Shown here piece after piece: positions 8,915-17,044 of a stretch of DNA of 52,875 nt. The position numbers were made by a program, and so were the translations under genes. Positions within the stretch are counted from its first letter, which is position 1, and every line of letters begins with the position of its first letter. Origin of the DNA: Paucidesulfovibrio sp050251775 (GTDB lineage Bacteria > Desulfobacterota > Desulfovibrionia > Desulfovibrionales > Desulfovibrionaceae); the NCBI GenBank assembly GCA_050251775.1, contig JBFWMD010000019.1, forward strand, positions 1 to 52,875. The letters are read 5' to 3'. The notes under the pieces are model-generated. The model ran no database searches, had not been told where the DNA came from, and was given only the letters and a program-made list of their open reading frames with translations.

Positions 8915-8930
8915 ACCAGATTTATCTGGT
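8915..8930. promoter_or_regulatory. perfect dyad between recN and a chemoreceptor gene
   Basis: ACCAGAT-TT-ATCTGGT, with 7-base arms and a 2-base centre, in the divergent region between recN and the chemoreceptor. It may be an operator for either gene. I cannot assign a regulator. Confidence 0.4.
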
Positions 8931-8991
8931 GTGCCGACCGCATTCCTGGTAATTTTTGTTCATCACCGGTCAATCCAGAAGGAGTTGTGAA

Positions 8992-11337
8992 ATGCGAAAT
9001 ATGGGAATTCGTAACAAGATATTGCTCCCCACATGCCTTTTGGTGGCGGTGGGTATGCTGTCCACCAGCCTGCTGCTGGCGTTTTGGATGGGGCGTGCCG
9101 CGGAGAGCGACGCGCGCGACCTTGCCCGCGAGATCGCGGAGCGGCAAGCCGTGGAAGTGTTGAATTTCATCAGCCCGATCATGGATCAGGGCCGTGCCCT
9201 CGCCGCCGCATACGAGGCGTCCATTCTCAGCGGCGGAGAAATTTCCCGCAACGAGTTCGGCCATGTGCTGCGACAGATGGTGGCGCGGACGGACGCCTTT
9301 CTCGGTGTCTGGGCCGCGTTCACCGTGGACGGCTTTGACGGCCCCGACGCGCTTTGGGCCAACGCGGACAAGTCCCACGACGCCACCGGGCGGTACATGC
9401 CGTATTATTACCGGACTGCCGGCGGCATCGAAATGCAGCCTTGCAGCGATCCTGAGCGTGCAAAGTGGTACACAGTACCACGCGACACAAAGAAGGATTA
9501 CCTGACCTCGCCGTACACCTTCAAGGCGGGCGGCAAGACCGTGCTTGGCATTGATTCATGCATCCCCGTGCTGGTGAACGGAAACTTCCGGGGCGTGGTG
9601 GGCCTGGACTACAACGTGACCTCCTTCATGGACATGGCCGCGTCGATTACGCCCTTTGGCAGCGGCAAGGCCTACATCGTGGCGGACAACGACAGTTTCG
9701 TGGGCACACCGGACAAGTCCATGATGGGCAAGCCCATGCAGGACGCCTTTGGCGAGGAAATGGCGAGCCGTGTCCATGACGCCGTTGCCTCCGGTAAGGA
9801 GCTCTCCCTGGACTTCGAGCAGGACGGGGTCCAGTGGCATCGCATTTTCGTGCCCATCGACGTGACCGGCGGCGGCCAGTATTGGGGCCTGGGCGTGGAC
9901 ATTCCCCTGAATGTGGTCCTGGCGGGCTCCAAGGCCATGCTTTATCGCGCCGTGGGCATCAGCCTGGGCGTCATCCTGCTGCTCTGCGTGCTGATCTGGT
10001 TCCTGGCTCGCTCCATTGCCCGGCCCATCTGCCGCGCCTCCTCTCTGGCCGAGCTGATCCGCAAGGGCGACCTCTCCGAACGGATCGAATACGACGCTCA
10101 TGATGAGATCGGAGTCCTGGCCCGTTCCCTGAACCACATGGCCGAAGGGCTGGAAGACAAGGCCCAATTGGCCCAGGCCATCGCCTCCAACGACTTGACC
10201 GCCGAGGTGGAGATCGCCTCGGAAAAGGACGTGCTTGGCAAGGCCCTGCGCCAGATGTCCCGAAATTTGAACGGCGTGCTCGGGTCGGTGTTGCAGAGCG
10301 CCCTGGAAGTGGATTCCGGCGCAGGCCAGGTCTCGGCGGCCAGCGAGGCGCTCTCTCAGGGGGCCACGGAACAGGCCGCCTCCCTGGAGCAGATCACCAG
10401 CTCCCTGACGCAGGTTTCCTCCCAGACGCGGGAGAACGCGGAGAACGCCTCCCGGGCCAGCAGAAACGCCAATGCGGTGCGCGGACGCGCGGATACCGGT
10501 TACCAGGACTTGGAGCACATGGTCGAGGCCATGCGGGAAGTCAGCGAGTCCTCCCAGGCCATTGCCAAGATCATCAAGGTGATTGACGAAATCGCTTTCC
10601 AGACCAATCTGCTGGCCCTGAACGCCGCAGTGGAGGCGGCCCGGGCCGGGCAGCATGGCAAGGGTTTCGCCGTGGTGGCCGAGGAGGTCCGTAATCTCGC
10701 CTCGCGCAGCGCCAAGGCCGCCCAGGAAACCGCCCAGCTCATTGAAGGCTCGGGCGAACGGGTCCGGCGCACCAGCGAGATGGTCGGCCAGACCGCCGAG
10801 GGCATGCAGGCCGTGGTGGCCGAGGTGGCTGAAGTGGCGACCCTGGTGGATGCCATTGCCCAGGCTTCCTCTGAACAGTCCCACGCGCTCATGGAAGTGA
10901 CCCAGGGCTTGCAGCAGGTGGACACCGTGACCCAGCGCAACACCGCCAATGCGGAGCAGACCTCCTCGGCGGCGCAGGAGCTTTCCAGCCAGGCCGGGCT
11001 GCTTCGTTCCCTGCTGGCCAACTTCCGGTTGCGTGGCGGCGCGGACCAACAGGCTCCCTCCGAAGCTTCGTCCGCCCGGAGAACCGCGTCTGAATCCTCC
11101 CGGTTGCGCGTGCAGCGCAAGCCCCCGCAGTCCCTGCCCCAGGGGAACAAGCCCGCAGCGCCCCGCCGCCCGGTCGATCCGAAACAGGGCAGCACAACGC
11201 CGCAGGACGCCTGGGGAGCCGAAACCCGGCCGCAGGGCAAAGGCGCACCTTCGAAGCCTGTGGCGCGGCGGGAAGCCACTTCCGGCGAGCCGGAAGTCGT
11301 GATTCATCTGGATGATGACAAGTTCGGTCGCTATTAG
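8992..11337 (+). CDS. methyl-accepting chemotaxis protein
   Basis: A 781-residue transmembrane chemoreceptor. TM1 is at about 7-32. A large periplasmic domain (about 33-310) has the look of a double-Cache ligand-binding domain, with features such as YMPYYYRTAGGIEMQP and VVGLDYNVTSFMDM. TM2 is at about 320-342, followed by HAMP and the cytoplasmic signalling coiled coil, whose hairpin tip (about 528-555: IDEIAFQTNLLALNAAVEAA) is essentially canonical. A tail of about 90 residues rich in Pro, Arg and Ser follows; no NWETF-type CheR pentapeptide is present. It feeds CheA/CheW. AAGGAG lies seven bases before the ATG at 8992. The ligand is probably a small organic molecule (Cache family property), but is not identifiable. 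Confidence 0.93.
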   Translation: MRNMGIRNKILLPTCLLVAVGMLSTSLLLAFWMGRAAESDARDLAREIAERQAVEVLNFISPIMDQGRALAAAYEASILSGGEISRNEFGHVLRQMVARTDAFLGVWAAFTVDGFDGPDALWANADKSHDATGRYMPYYYRTAGGIEMQPCSDPERAKWYTVPRDTKKDYLTSPYTFKAGGKTVLGIDSCIPVLVNGNFRGVVGLDYNVTSFMDMAASITPFGSGKAYIVADNDSFVGTPDKSMMGKPMQDAFGEEMASRVHDAVASGKELSLDFEQDGVQWHRIFVPIDVTGGGQYWGLGVDIPLNVVLAGSKAMLYRAVGISLGVILLLCVLIWFLARSIARPICRASSLAELIRKGDLSERIEYDAHDEIGVLARSLNHMAEGLEDKAQLAQAIASNDLTAEVEIASEKDVLGKALRQMSRNLNGVLGSVLQSALEVDSGAGQVSAASEALSQGATEQAASLEQITSSLTQVSSQTRENAENASRASRNANAVRGRADTGYQDLEHMVEAMREVSESSQAIAKIIKVIDEIAFQTNLLALNAAVEAARAGQHGKGFAVVAEEVRNLASRSAKAAQETAQLIEGSGERVRRTSEMVGQTAEGMQAVVAEVAEVATLVDAIAQASSEQSHALMEVTQGLQQVDTVTQRNTANAEQTSSAAQELSSQAGLLRSLLANFRLRGGADQQAPSEASSARRTASESSRLRVQRKPPQSLPQGNKPAAPRRPVDPKQGSTTPQDAWGAETRPQGKGAPSKPVARREATSGEPEVVIHLDDDKFGRY

Positions 11338-11391
11338 ACCCGGCATTGGCCCGGCATAAGCGCCGGCTCCGCTCCGAAGCCGGTTTCACGC

Positions 11392-11432
11392 AAAAAAAAA
11401 CGGCCCGCCTTCCCGCTTGGGAGGACGGGCCG
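11392..11432. terminator. hairpin with A-tract between chemoreceptor and hydrolase genes
   Basis: Nine A residues precede a 14-base stem with two mismatches (CGGCCCGCC.. / ..GGACGGGCCG) and a short GCTT loop. The T-tract lies on the minus strand, so it is strongest for minus-strand transcripts, but the stem may also stop the chemoreceptor transcript. Confidence 0.5.
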
Positions 11433-11521
11433 TCCGCTTGCCCCGCACGGGGATTTCTGGAACAATCCTTTGCAAGATAAGTCAGGTAGAAACGCCCGCC
11501 AATGCGGGCCGGAGGAGATCC

Positions 11522-12172
11522 ATGAGCGCGACCGTGATCTGGTCCCACGGCAAAGATGCCCAGCCCTGGGGGGCCAAGAGTAGACGCATGGCGGATATGG
11601 CCCGCCAGCTGGAAGTGGAATTCGAGATCGTGGACTACCAGGATCTCAATGATACCGTGGACGCGCCGGAACGCCGCGTGGAGCGGCTGCTGGAGCACTG
11701 TGCCCGGATTCCGGGACCGCTGCTCCTGGCCGGTTCGAGCATGGGCGGATACGTGAGCCTGTGCGCGGCCTCGGCCCTCCGGCCCCTGGGCGTGTTCGCC
11801 CTGGCTCCGGCGGTCTACCTGCCCGGCTATGGACGCCAGGAATTCGCTGGAGTGGAGTGCCCCCTGGAAGTGGTCCACGGCTGGCGGGACGAGGTGGTCC
11901 CCGCCCGCAATGTGTTGCGACTGGCTGAAATCACCCGCTGCACTCTGCACATGGTTCCGGACGGACACCGGCTCTCGGCCAGCGTGGAGCGCATCGCGTT
12001 CTGGTTCATGATGTTTGTGGAGGGCGTGCTCTCCCGCGCCACGCGGCCCGTTGCTCCCGAGGGGCTGGAGGCCTTTGCGCCCTCGAACCAGGGGCCATGC
12101 GGCTGCGAACCGAGCGGCTGTGAACCATTCGGGTCTGGGCCGGGCCGGATCCGGGAGGGCGACGATATCTGA
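11522..12172 (+). CDS. alpha/beta hydrolase (YqiA/YcfP-like)
   Basis: A 216-residue alpha/beta hydrolase. The nucleophile elbow is GSSMGG with Ser73, the acid is Asp123 in GWRDEVVP, and the catalytic histidine is His149 in PDGHRL, giving a complete triad. The small size and the SHGKDAQPWG start resemble the YqiA/YcfP esterase group. About 40 extra C-terminal residues after the fold are Gly/Pro/Cys-rich (CGCEPSGCEPF) and look like a low-complexity tail. GGAGGAGAT sits before the ATG at 11522. Cytoplasmic, monocistronic; substrate unknown. Confidence 0.85.
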   Translation: MSATVIWSHGKDAQPWGAKSRRMADMARQLEVEFEIVDYQDLNDTVDAPERRVERLLEHCARIPGPLLLAGSSMGGYVSLCAASALRPLGVFALAPAVYLPGYGRQEFAGVECPLEVVHGWRDEVVPARNVLRLAEITRCTLHMVPDGHRLSASVERIAFWFMMFVEGVLSRATRPVAPEGLEAFAPSNQGPCGCEPSGCEPFGSGPGRIREGDDI

Positions 12173-12212
12173 GGCAGGGACCTGGTTCGGGCATCGCGAC
12201 GTTGAAATCGCT

Positions 12213-12246
12213 CAGGGCCGTTGCGGAATTTTCCGCAACGGCCCTG
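12213..12246. terminator. perfect 15-bp hairpin between convergent genes
   Basis: CAGGGCCGTTGCGGA / TCCGCAACGGCCCTG, perfectly complementary with an ATTT loop. There is no clear T-tract. It lies between the convergent hydrolase and iron-exporter genes and probably works in both directions. Confidence 0.6.
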
Positions 12247-12288
12247 TGTGCGTTGATGGAGTCGCGGCCCCGAAGAATCGTTTCCGGG

Positions 12289-13245
12289 CTAGGCGCTGCC
12301 GATGAAGTAGCCGGTCAGGAAGACCAGGATGCCGCCGAGCATGACTTGCAGGGCCGCCGAGAGGATCGGGGTCTCCATGTAATGGGAGCGGATCCAGGTG
12401 ATGGCCGCCAGCTCCAGAATGACCACGGCCAGGGCCGCGAGCATGGCCTGCTGGTAGTTGGGGATCAGGAAGGGCAGGGTGTGGCCGATGCCGCCCAGGG
12501 TGGTCATCAGCCCGCAGACCGCGCCGCGGATCCAGGGATGGCCGCGTCCGGTCATGCTCCCGTCGTCCGAAAGTGCTTCTGCAAAGCCCATGCTGATGCC
12601 TGCGCCCAGAGAGGCGGCCAGGCCCACGAGAAAGGCCTGCCAGCTGTCCTGGGTCGCGGCCGCGGCCGCAAAAACAGGGGCCAGGGTGGAGACACTGCCG
12701 TCCATGAGCCCCGCCAGGCCTGGCTGAACCACCTGGAGCGCGAAGAGCCGTCGCTCCGTGGCGGCCTCGGCCTCCTGTGCGCCGCCGCCCAGATGCGTCT
12801 CGCTGAGTTGCCGGGCATTGGATTCATGCTTGCGCTCGGCCTGGGCCAGATCATCCAGCAGGCGGCGGATGTCCACGTCCCCGGTCCTGGCGGCGGCCTT
12901 CTCGTAGAACTGCCGGGTCTCCAATTCCATTTGGGCTGCGAACTTGCGGACGGTCTCGATGCCCAGGGGCCGCACGCGCCAGAGGGGCTTGCGTTGCACG
13001 AAGCCCTTGACATCCTGGCGTCGGATCAGTGGGATGTGTTCGCCGAACTTGCGTCTGTAGAGGTCGGTGAGTCGGCGTCGGTGGACCGATTCCTCCGCAC
13101 CTGTACCCGTCATGATCGCGGCCGTGGCCGGGAAGGAATCGCGCAGGCCGTCCGCGAAGTCGGCGTAGATGCGTTCATCCTCTTCCTCCAGGGCGATGGC
13201 CAGGGCCAGGATTTCCGCTTCCGTGAGTTCCGAGAATTTTTTCAT
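12289..13245 (-). CDS. mbfA: rubrerythrin-VIT1 membrane protein (MbfA-type iron exporter)
   Basis: A 318-residue two-part protein. The N-terminal about 150 residues form a rubrerythrin/ferritin-like four-helix domain with carboxylate-histidine metal ligands: Glu20, Glu52-x-x-His55, Glu107/Glu109 and Glu137-x-x-His140. The C-terminal part (about 165-318) is a VIT1/CCC1-type transporter with about five transmembrane helices and the conserved GLMDGSVSTLAP start. This is the architecture of MbfA/Er-VIT1, described in alphaproteobacteria as an inner-membrane iron exporter that protects against iron and peroxide stress. The start at 13245 gives MKKFSELTEAEIL; its ribosome binding site is weak. Monocistronic. 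No Fur box is obvious to me. Confidence 0.85.
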   Translation of the reverse strand: MKKFSELTEAEILALAIALEEEDERIYADFADGLRDSFPATAAIMTGTGAEESVHRRRLTDLYRRKFGEHIPLIRRQDVKGFVQRKPLWRVRPLGIETVRKFAAQMELETRQFYEKAAARTGDVDIRRLLDDLAQAERKHESNARQLSETHLGGGAQEAEAATERRLFALQVVQPGLAGLMDGSVSTLAPVFAAAAATQDSWQAFLVGLAASLGAGISMGFAEALSDDGSMTGRGHPWIRGAVCGLMTTLGGIGHTLPFLIPNYQQAMLAALAVVILELAAITWIRSHYMETPILSAALQVMLGGILVFLTGYFIGSA

Positions 13246-13486
13246 GTTCCGCACGCTGCGACGGACCACGTTGCCGAAGCCGGTCCGTCGCCATGCTTGA
13301 TGCCGGCTGTTTTCGGGATTCCGGGGTTGATCCTGCCGGGTCCGGGTCCGCTCCGGGACGCCACCTTCGCCGCGAGGCGGGTCGGAGCTTCCGGCCATTG
13401 GCGTGTCTCGGACGGTATAGCAACTCGTTGGGATGGGCAACGGGCCGCAAGGGAGGTTCCCCGGCGGGATGGGCGGAGGAGTGGGG

Positions 13487-13933
13487 TCAGAACACCCGGT
13501 TGATTTTGGCCAGGCAGGCCGCAAGGCAAGCGGTCTCCTCGGGAGTGAGCTCCGCCACGATTTCGCGGGTCAGGTCCGCGTGCAGCTTGTCGTGCTCCTG
13601 AAAGCGCTCCTGTCCCGCCGCGGTCAGCTCCACGAGAATGGAGCGGCGGTCCGCCTCGTTGGGCCTGCGCCGGAGCAGTCCGCGTTGCTCCAGTTTGTCC
13701 GCCACCACGGTCAGGGTTCCGGTGGTCACGCCCATGCGTTCGGCCAGTTCCTTCATGCGCAGGGCCTTGTGGGCGCCGAGAATTTCGATCACGTGCATCT
13801 GGGTCGGGGTCAGCCCGGTTCCGCGCACCACACCGTGCTCCCAGGACGAGAGCTTTTCGTAGAATTCCACGATCTGCTGAGCCAGATTCTCCGTTTCCGC
13901 GCGCGTCATCCCCGCCTCCGAGGGTTGGGTCAT
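13487..13933 (-). CDS. MarR family transcriptional regulator
   Basis: A 148-residue winged-helix regulator of the MarR family. The recognition region is at about 60-95 (MKELAERMGVTTGTLTVVADKLEQRG), followed by the wing with RRPNEADRRS, the conserved D-x-R signature. It probably binds DNA as a dimer. It starts one base after the stop codon of the His-rich transporter, so the two are co-transcribed and probably translationally coupled. Two dyads at the operon promoter (14738-14756 and 14770-14788) are natural candidates for its binding sites, implying autoregulation and control of the transporter. The ligand might be a metal, given its partner, but nothing in the sequence proves it. Confidence 0.92.
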   Translation of the reverse strand: MTQPSEAGMTRAETENLAQQIVEFYEKLSSWEHGVVRGTGLTPTQMHVIEILGAHKALRMKELAERMGVTTGTLTVVADKLEQRGLLRRRPNEADRRSILVELTAAGQERFQEHDKLHADLTREIVAELTPEETACLAACLAKINRVF

Positions 13934-13934
13934 C

Positions 13935-14726
13935 TCAAATCCCGGAATACAGCGAATAGACGCCGAAAGCCACCGTCATCAGACCGATGCCGCGCAAAAT
14001 TCCATCCTCCACGCGGTGGTCGTTGAGCCGCCGCGCCCAGCTTGCCGCGCGGAACAGCGCCCAGATCACCGCGCCCACGGCCAGGGCCGTGGTCAGGGCG
14101 TAGGCTCCGAACACGGCCACGCTGCGCCCGATGCTGCCGGAATTCAGGGCGTAGGAGTACATGATCGCCACAGTGGGGCAGGGCACGATCATGTTCACGA
14201 ATCCAAAGGCGAACAGGCCTGGAACCGCTGCCCGGCGCAGTCGGGAAGGCTTGCGGGGGTCCGCGCAATGGCAGGACGCGTGCGCTTCTTCGTGCGCATG
14301 TTCATGAGTGTGGTCATGTGGATGGTCATGTGGCTCTGCGTGCGCGTCTTGGCCCTGGCCCTGGTCGTGTTCCTCGTCGTGTTCATGCTCATGGTCATGA
14401 TCGTGATCGTGCAGCAGGTGGGGACGGACAACCAGGACCAATCCCAAAAGGATGATCACCACACCGGCTACGATATCCAGCCAGTAGCTGAAAGAGGGTG
14501 GGAAGAGCGTGGACACCGCGCCCAGGGTCAGGCCGAGCAGCAGGCAGGCCAGGGCCGTGCCGCCCAGAAACGCGGCGGTCAGGGCCAGGACCCGCGCGGC
14601 GCGGCGTTCTCCGGAGACGAACGGGGCCAGGGCCAGCCAGGAGTGGCCGCAGGGGTTGATGCCGTGGACAATGCCGAGGAGCAGCGAGGATTGCAGCGCA
14701 ACGAGAAAAACGTGTTCTTGGGGCAT
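13935..14726 (-). CDS. His-rich cation transporter-like membrane protein (NicO/UreH-like)
   Basis: A 263-residue membrane protein with about six transmembrane helices. The first helix carries GIVHGINPCGHSW and a later one MIVPCPTVA, a paired pattern seen in the NicO/RcnA, UreH-like and TauE-like transporter families. Between helices 3 and 4 is a cytoplasmic or periplasmic loop (about 105-150) extremely rich in His, Asp and Glu (alternating HDH and HEH repeats), typical of nickel or cobalt exporters such as RcnA. Start: the ATG at 14726 is five bases after GGAG; a GTG at 14732 overlaps that motif. It leads an operon with marR. Nickel/cobalt handling is the best guess; sulfite or other export cannot be excluded. 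Confidence 0.7.
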   Translation of the reverse strand: MPQEHVFLVALQSSLLLGIVHGINPCGHSWLALAPFVSGERRAARVLALTAAFLGGTALACLLLGLTLGAVSTLFPPSFSYWLDIVAGVVIILLGLVLVVRPHLLHDHDHDHEHEHDEEHDQGQGQDAHAEPHDHPHDHTHEHAHEEAHASCHCADPRKPSRLRRAAVPGLFAFGFVNMIVPCPTVAIMYSYALNSGSIGRSVAVFGAYALTTALAVGAVIWALFRAASWARRLNDHRVEDGILRGIGLMTVAFGVYSLYSGI

Positions 14727-14737
14727 GGGCACTCCGT

Positions 14738-14756
14738 TAGTTTGAACTTCAAGCTT
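14738..14756. promoter_or_regulatory. operator dyad 1 of the marR-transporter operon
   Basis: TAGTTTGA-ACT-TCAAGCTT, an imperfect dyad that lies just downstream of the predicted -10 of the operon. It shares its left half exactly with dyad 2. Confidence 0.7.
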
Positions 14757-14784
14757 TTCTAGCGCTGGATAGTTTGAGGGTCAA
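14755..14784 (-). promoter_or_regulatory. sigma-70-type promoter of the marR-transporter operon
   Basis: On the minus strand, TTGACC (-35) is followed after 17 bases by TAGAAA (-10). The -35 lies inside dyad 2 and the -10 abuts dyad 1, the arrangement expected for repression. Confidence 0.55.
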
Positions 14785-14788
14785 GCTA
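14770..14788. promoter_or_regulatory. operator dyad 2 of the marR-transporter operon
   Basis: TAGTTTGA-GGG-TCAAGCTA, with arms matching at 7 of 8 positions, centred 32 bases (about three helical turns) from dyad 1 and overlapping the -35. A likely MarR-family binding site. Confidence 0.7.
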
Positions 14789-14922
14789 AAAACGGAGGGC
14801 TAAAATTAAGACATAAAAGTGTATCGCGACAATGTGTTGCACTGTCGGATTTGTCGGCGAGTGTGGAAGCTGTCCGGAAACGAAGAGCGTCTGAAAACGG
14901 AAAGCGGAAAGACCGAAAGGCG

Positions 14923-15762
14923 CTATTGCCGCAGGCGCGGGTCGAGCAGGTCGCGCAGGCCTTCGCCGAGCAGGTTGTAGCCGAGCACGGTGATCAGAAT
15001 GGCCAGGCCGGGAAAGATGGAGAGCCAGGAGGCCACGCCCAGGACCTCCTTGCCGTCCGTGAGCATGTTGCCCCAGGACGGGTCCGGGGGCTGCACGCCC
15101 AGGCCCAGAAAGGAGAGGGAGGACTCCACGAGAATGGCCCCGGCCACGCCGAGCGTGGCGGAGACGAGCACCGGGGCCAGCGCATTGGGCAGGATGTGCT
15201 GGAAGATGATCCGGCCCGGTCCGGCCCCGGCCACGCGCGCCGCGAGCACGAAGTCGCGCTCGCGCAGGGTCAGGGTTTCGGCCCGCACCAGTCGCGCCAC
15301 GCCCATCCAGGAGGTCAGGCCGATGACGATCATGATGTTCAGCAGGCTGGGCTGCAAAAAGGCGATGACCGCCAGGATCAGAAAGAAGCTGGGGAAGCAG
15401 AGCATCACGTCCACAAGGCGCATGATGGCCTCGTCCACGAGCTTGCCGAAATAGCCCGCGGCCAGTCCGAGCACCAGACCGATGCCCGTGGACAGGCCCA
15501 CAGCCACGAACCCGACCCAGAGCGAGACGCGGCCTCCGTGGAGCATACGCGAGAGCACGTCCCGGCCCAGGGCGTCCGTGCCGAACCAGTGCTGGGGCGA
15601 GGGCGGCAGGAGCAGGGCGTTCACGTCGATGAGCCCGGGCGGATAGGGCGCGATCCAGGGGGCCAGGAGCGCGGCCAGGGACACCGTGCCCACAATGAGC
15701 GCGCCCGCCAGGAACAGGCCGTTGCGCGCGAGAAAACCGCTGCGTTTCAGTTTCCGGATCAT
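14923..15762 (-). CDS. ABC transporter permease, OppC/DppC type
   Basis: A 279-residue inner-membrane permease of the peptide/nickel ABC importer family. The N-terminal OppC-type helix is followed by HWFGTDALGRDVLSRMLHGG (about 58-77), the diagnostic OppC/DppC motif. The EAA loop that docks the ATPase is AARVAGAGPGRIIFQHILPN. It starts on the base right after the stop codon of the DppB-type partner (TAGATG), so the two are translationally coupled. The rest of the transporter (periplasmic binding protein, ATPase subunits) is absent from both sides: downstream is the marR operon and upstream a divergent methyltransferase. Substrate unknown (peptides, nickel or oligosaccharides are all seen in the family). 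Confidence 0.92.
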   Translation of the reverse strand: MIRKLKRSGFLARNGLFLAGALIVGTVSLAALLAPWIAPYPPGLIDVNALLLPPSPQHWFGTDALGRDVLSRMLHGGRVSLWVGFVAVGLSTGIGLVLGLAAGYFGKLVDEAIMRLVDVMLCFPSFFLILAVIAFLQPSLLNIMIVIGLTSWMGVARLVRAETLTLRERDFVLAARVAGAGPGRIIFQHILPNALAPVLVSATLGVAGAILVESSLSFLGLGVQPPDPSWGNMLTDGKEVLGVASWLSIFPGLAILITVLGYNLLGEGLRDLLDPRLRQ

Positions 15763-16755
15763 CTACGCATCCCTCCCGGCCAGCCGCACGCGCGGGTCGG
15801 CCAGACCGTAGCCCACATCGGCCAGCAGGTTGCCCGCCAGGGTCAGCACCGCGCCGAGCACCAGGGAACCCATGATCAGCGGATAGTCGCGGGCCATGAC
15901 CGCCTGGTAAAAGAGTTGGCCCAGGCCGGGCAGGGCGAAGATGGATTCGATGATCACACTGCCGCCGATGAGGCCCGGAACCGAGAGGCCGAGAATGGTG
16001 ATCACGGGCATCAGCGCATTGCGCAGGGCGTGGCGGAAGATGACCGCGCTCGTGGGCAGGCCCTTGGCGCGCGCGGTCATGATGTAGTCCTGGCGCAGCA
16101 CTTCGAGCATGCTGGTGCGCATGAACCGGGACATGCCCGCCAGGGAGCCGAAGGTGTAGATGAAGATCGGCAGGGTCAGGTGCTTTGCCAGGTCCCAGAG
16201 CTGGCCGAAAAAGCCCAGTTGCGGGTAGTCCAGGCTGGTCAGGCCGGAAATGGGCAGCAGGTTCCACCAGATGCCAAAGGCCTGCATCAGCAGCAGGGCC
16301 AGCCAGAAGCCGGGCATGGCAAATCCGATGAACACGAATACGGTCATGCCCTTGTCGAACGCGCCGCCCCGTTTCCAGGCCGAGAGCACGCCGATGGGCA
16401 CGGCGATGAACAGGGTCAGCACCAGGGAGGCCATGTTCATGCCGAAGGTCAGGGGCAGGCGTTCCTTGATCTTTTCCCAGACCGGGAGGTGGTCGCCGGA
16501 CAGGGACTGGCCGAAGTCGAAGGTCACGAGCCTGCCGACCCAGGCCGCGTATTGTTCGTGGATGGGCTTGTCCAGTCCATAGAGTGCCTGGAGGCGCTGC
16601 TGGGTCTCCGGGGTCACCGTGGGGTTGAGCTGGGTTTCCAGGTCCGTGGGCGATCCCGGAGCCAGATGGATGACCCAGAAGCTGATCACCGTGATGCCGA
16701 AGAAGATCACGGTGACCCAGAGAAGTTTGATCAGAATGCGCTTGAGTATGGACAT
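15763..16755 (-). CDS. ABC transporter permease, OppB/DppB type
   Basis: A 330-residue permease. It has the family's N-terminal helix (MSILKRILIKLLWVTVIFFG), then a periplasmic segment with APGSPTDLE and LYGLDKPIHEQY, then five more transmembrane helices. The EAA loop is ARAKGLPTSAVIFRHALRNA. It forms the channel with the OppC-type partner encoded immediately downstream. First gene of the two-gene operon; no binding protein or ATPase gene accompanies it. Confidence 0.92.
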   Translation of the reverse strand: MSILKRILIKLLWVTVIFFGITVISFWVIHLAPGSPTDLETQLNPTVTPETQQRLQALYGLDKPIHEQYAAWVGRLVTFDFGQSLSGDHLPVWEKIKERLPLTFGMNMASLVLTLFIAVPIGVLSAWKRGGAFDKGMTVFVFIGFAMPGFWLALLLMQAFGIWWNLLPISGLTSLDYPQLGFFGQLWDLAKHLTLPIFIYTFGSLAGMSRFMRTSMLEVLRQDYIMTARAKGLPTSAVIFRHALRNALMPVITILGLSVPGLIGGSVIIESIFALPGLGQLFYQAVMARDYPLIMGSLVLGAVLTLAGNLLADVGYGLADPRVRLAGRDA

Positions 16756-17044
16756 GGGCCTCGTTGCGGTTTGTACGTCCTGTTCATACGCAAAGCGCGC
16801 CCTGCTGGCAATCGGTGAGGCGGAAGAGTTAGTTGCTGACGAACCGGTGCGCGGATGCTATGGAAAAGCGTGGACAGGCCAGAACCAGCGGGCGATGTTA
16901 TCGTGAAATACTGGTCTCGTCGCGGAGCGAGGAATTTTGAAGTTCCCGGCTCGTTGTGATCTGGACGGCGGCGGCCATGACGATGGATGCCGCAAGCAGT
17001 GGTGGTAAATTCGGGTTGAACGGCCAACAAACACGACAGAGAAC

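Noticed and set aside
8927..8943. Sigma-54-like TGGTGTGCCGACCGCAT before the chemoreceptor gene
   Set aside because: Spacing is right, but the -12 reads CCGCA rather than TTGCA and it overlaps the dyad; too weak to call.
6394..8952. 852-residue plus-strand frame
   Set aside because: It is antisense to marC, an acetyltransferase and recN and has the Gly/Gln/His-rich composition typical of a GC-rich shadow frame.
14851..16818. 655-residue plus-strand frame
   Set aside because: Antisense to the two permease genes, with shadow-type composition (His/Gln/Gly/Glu-rich).
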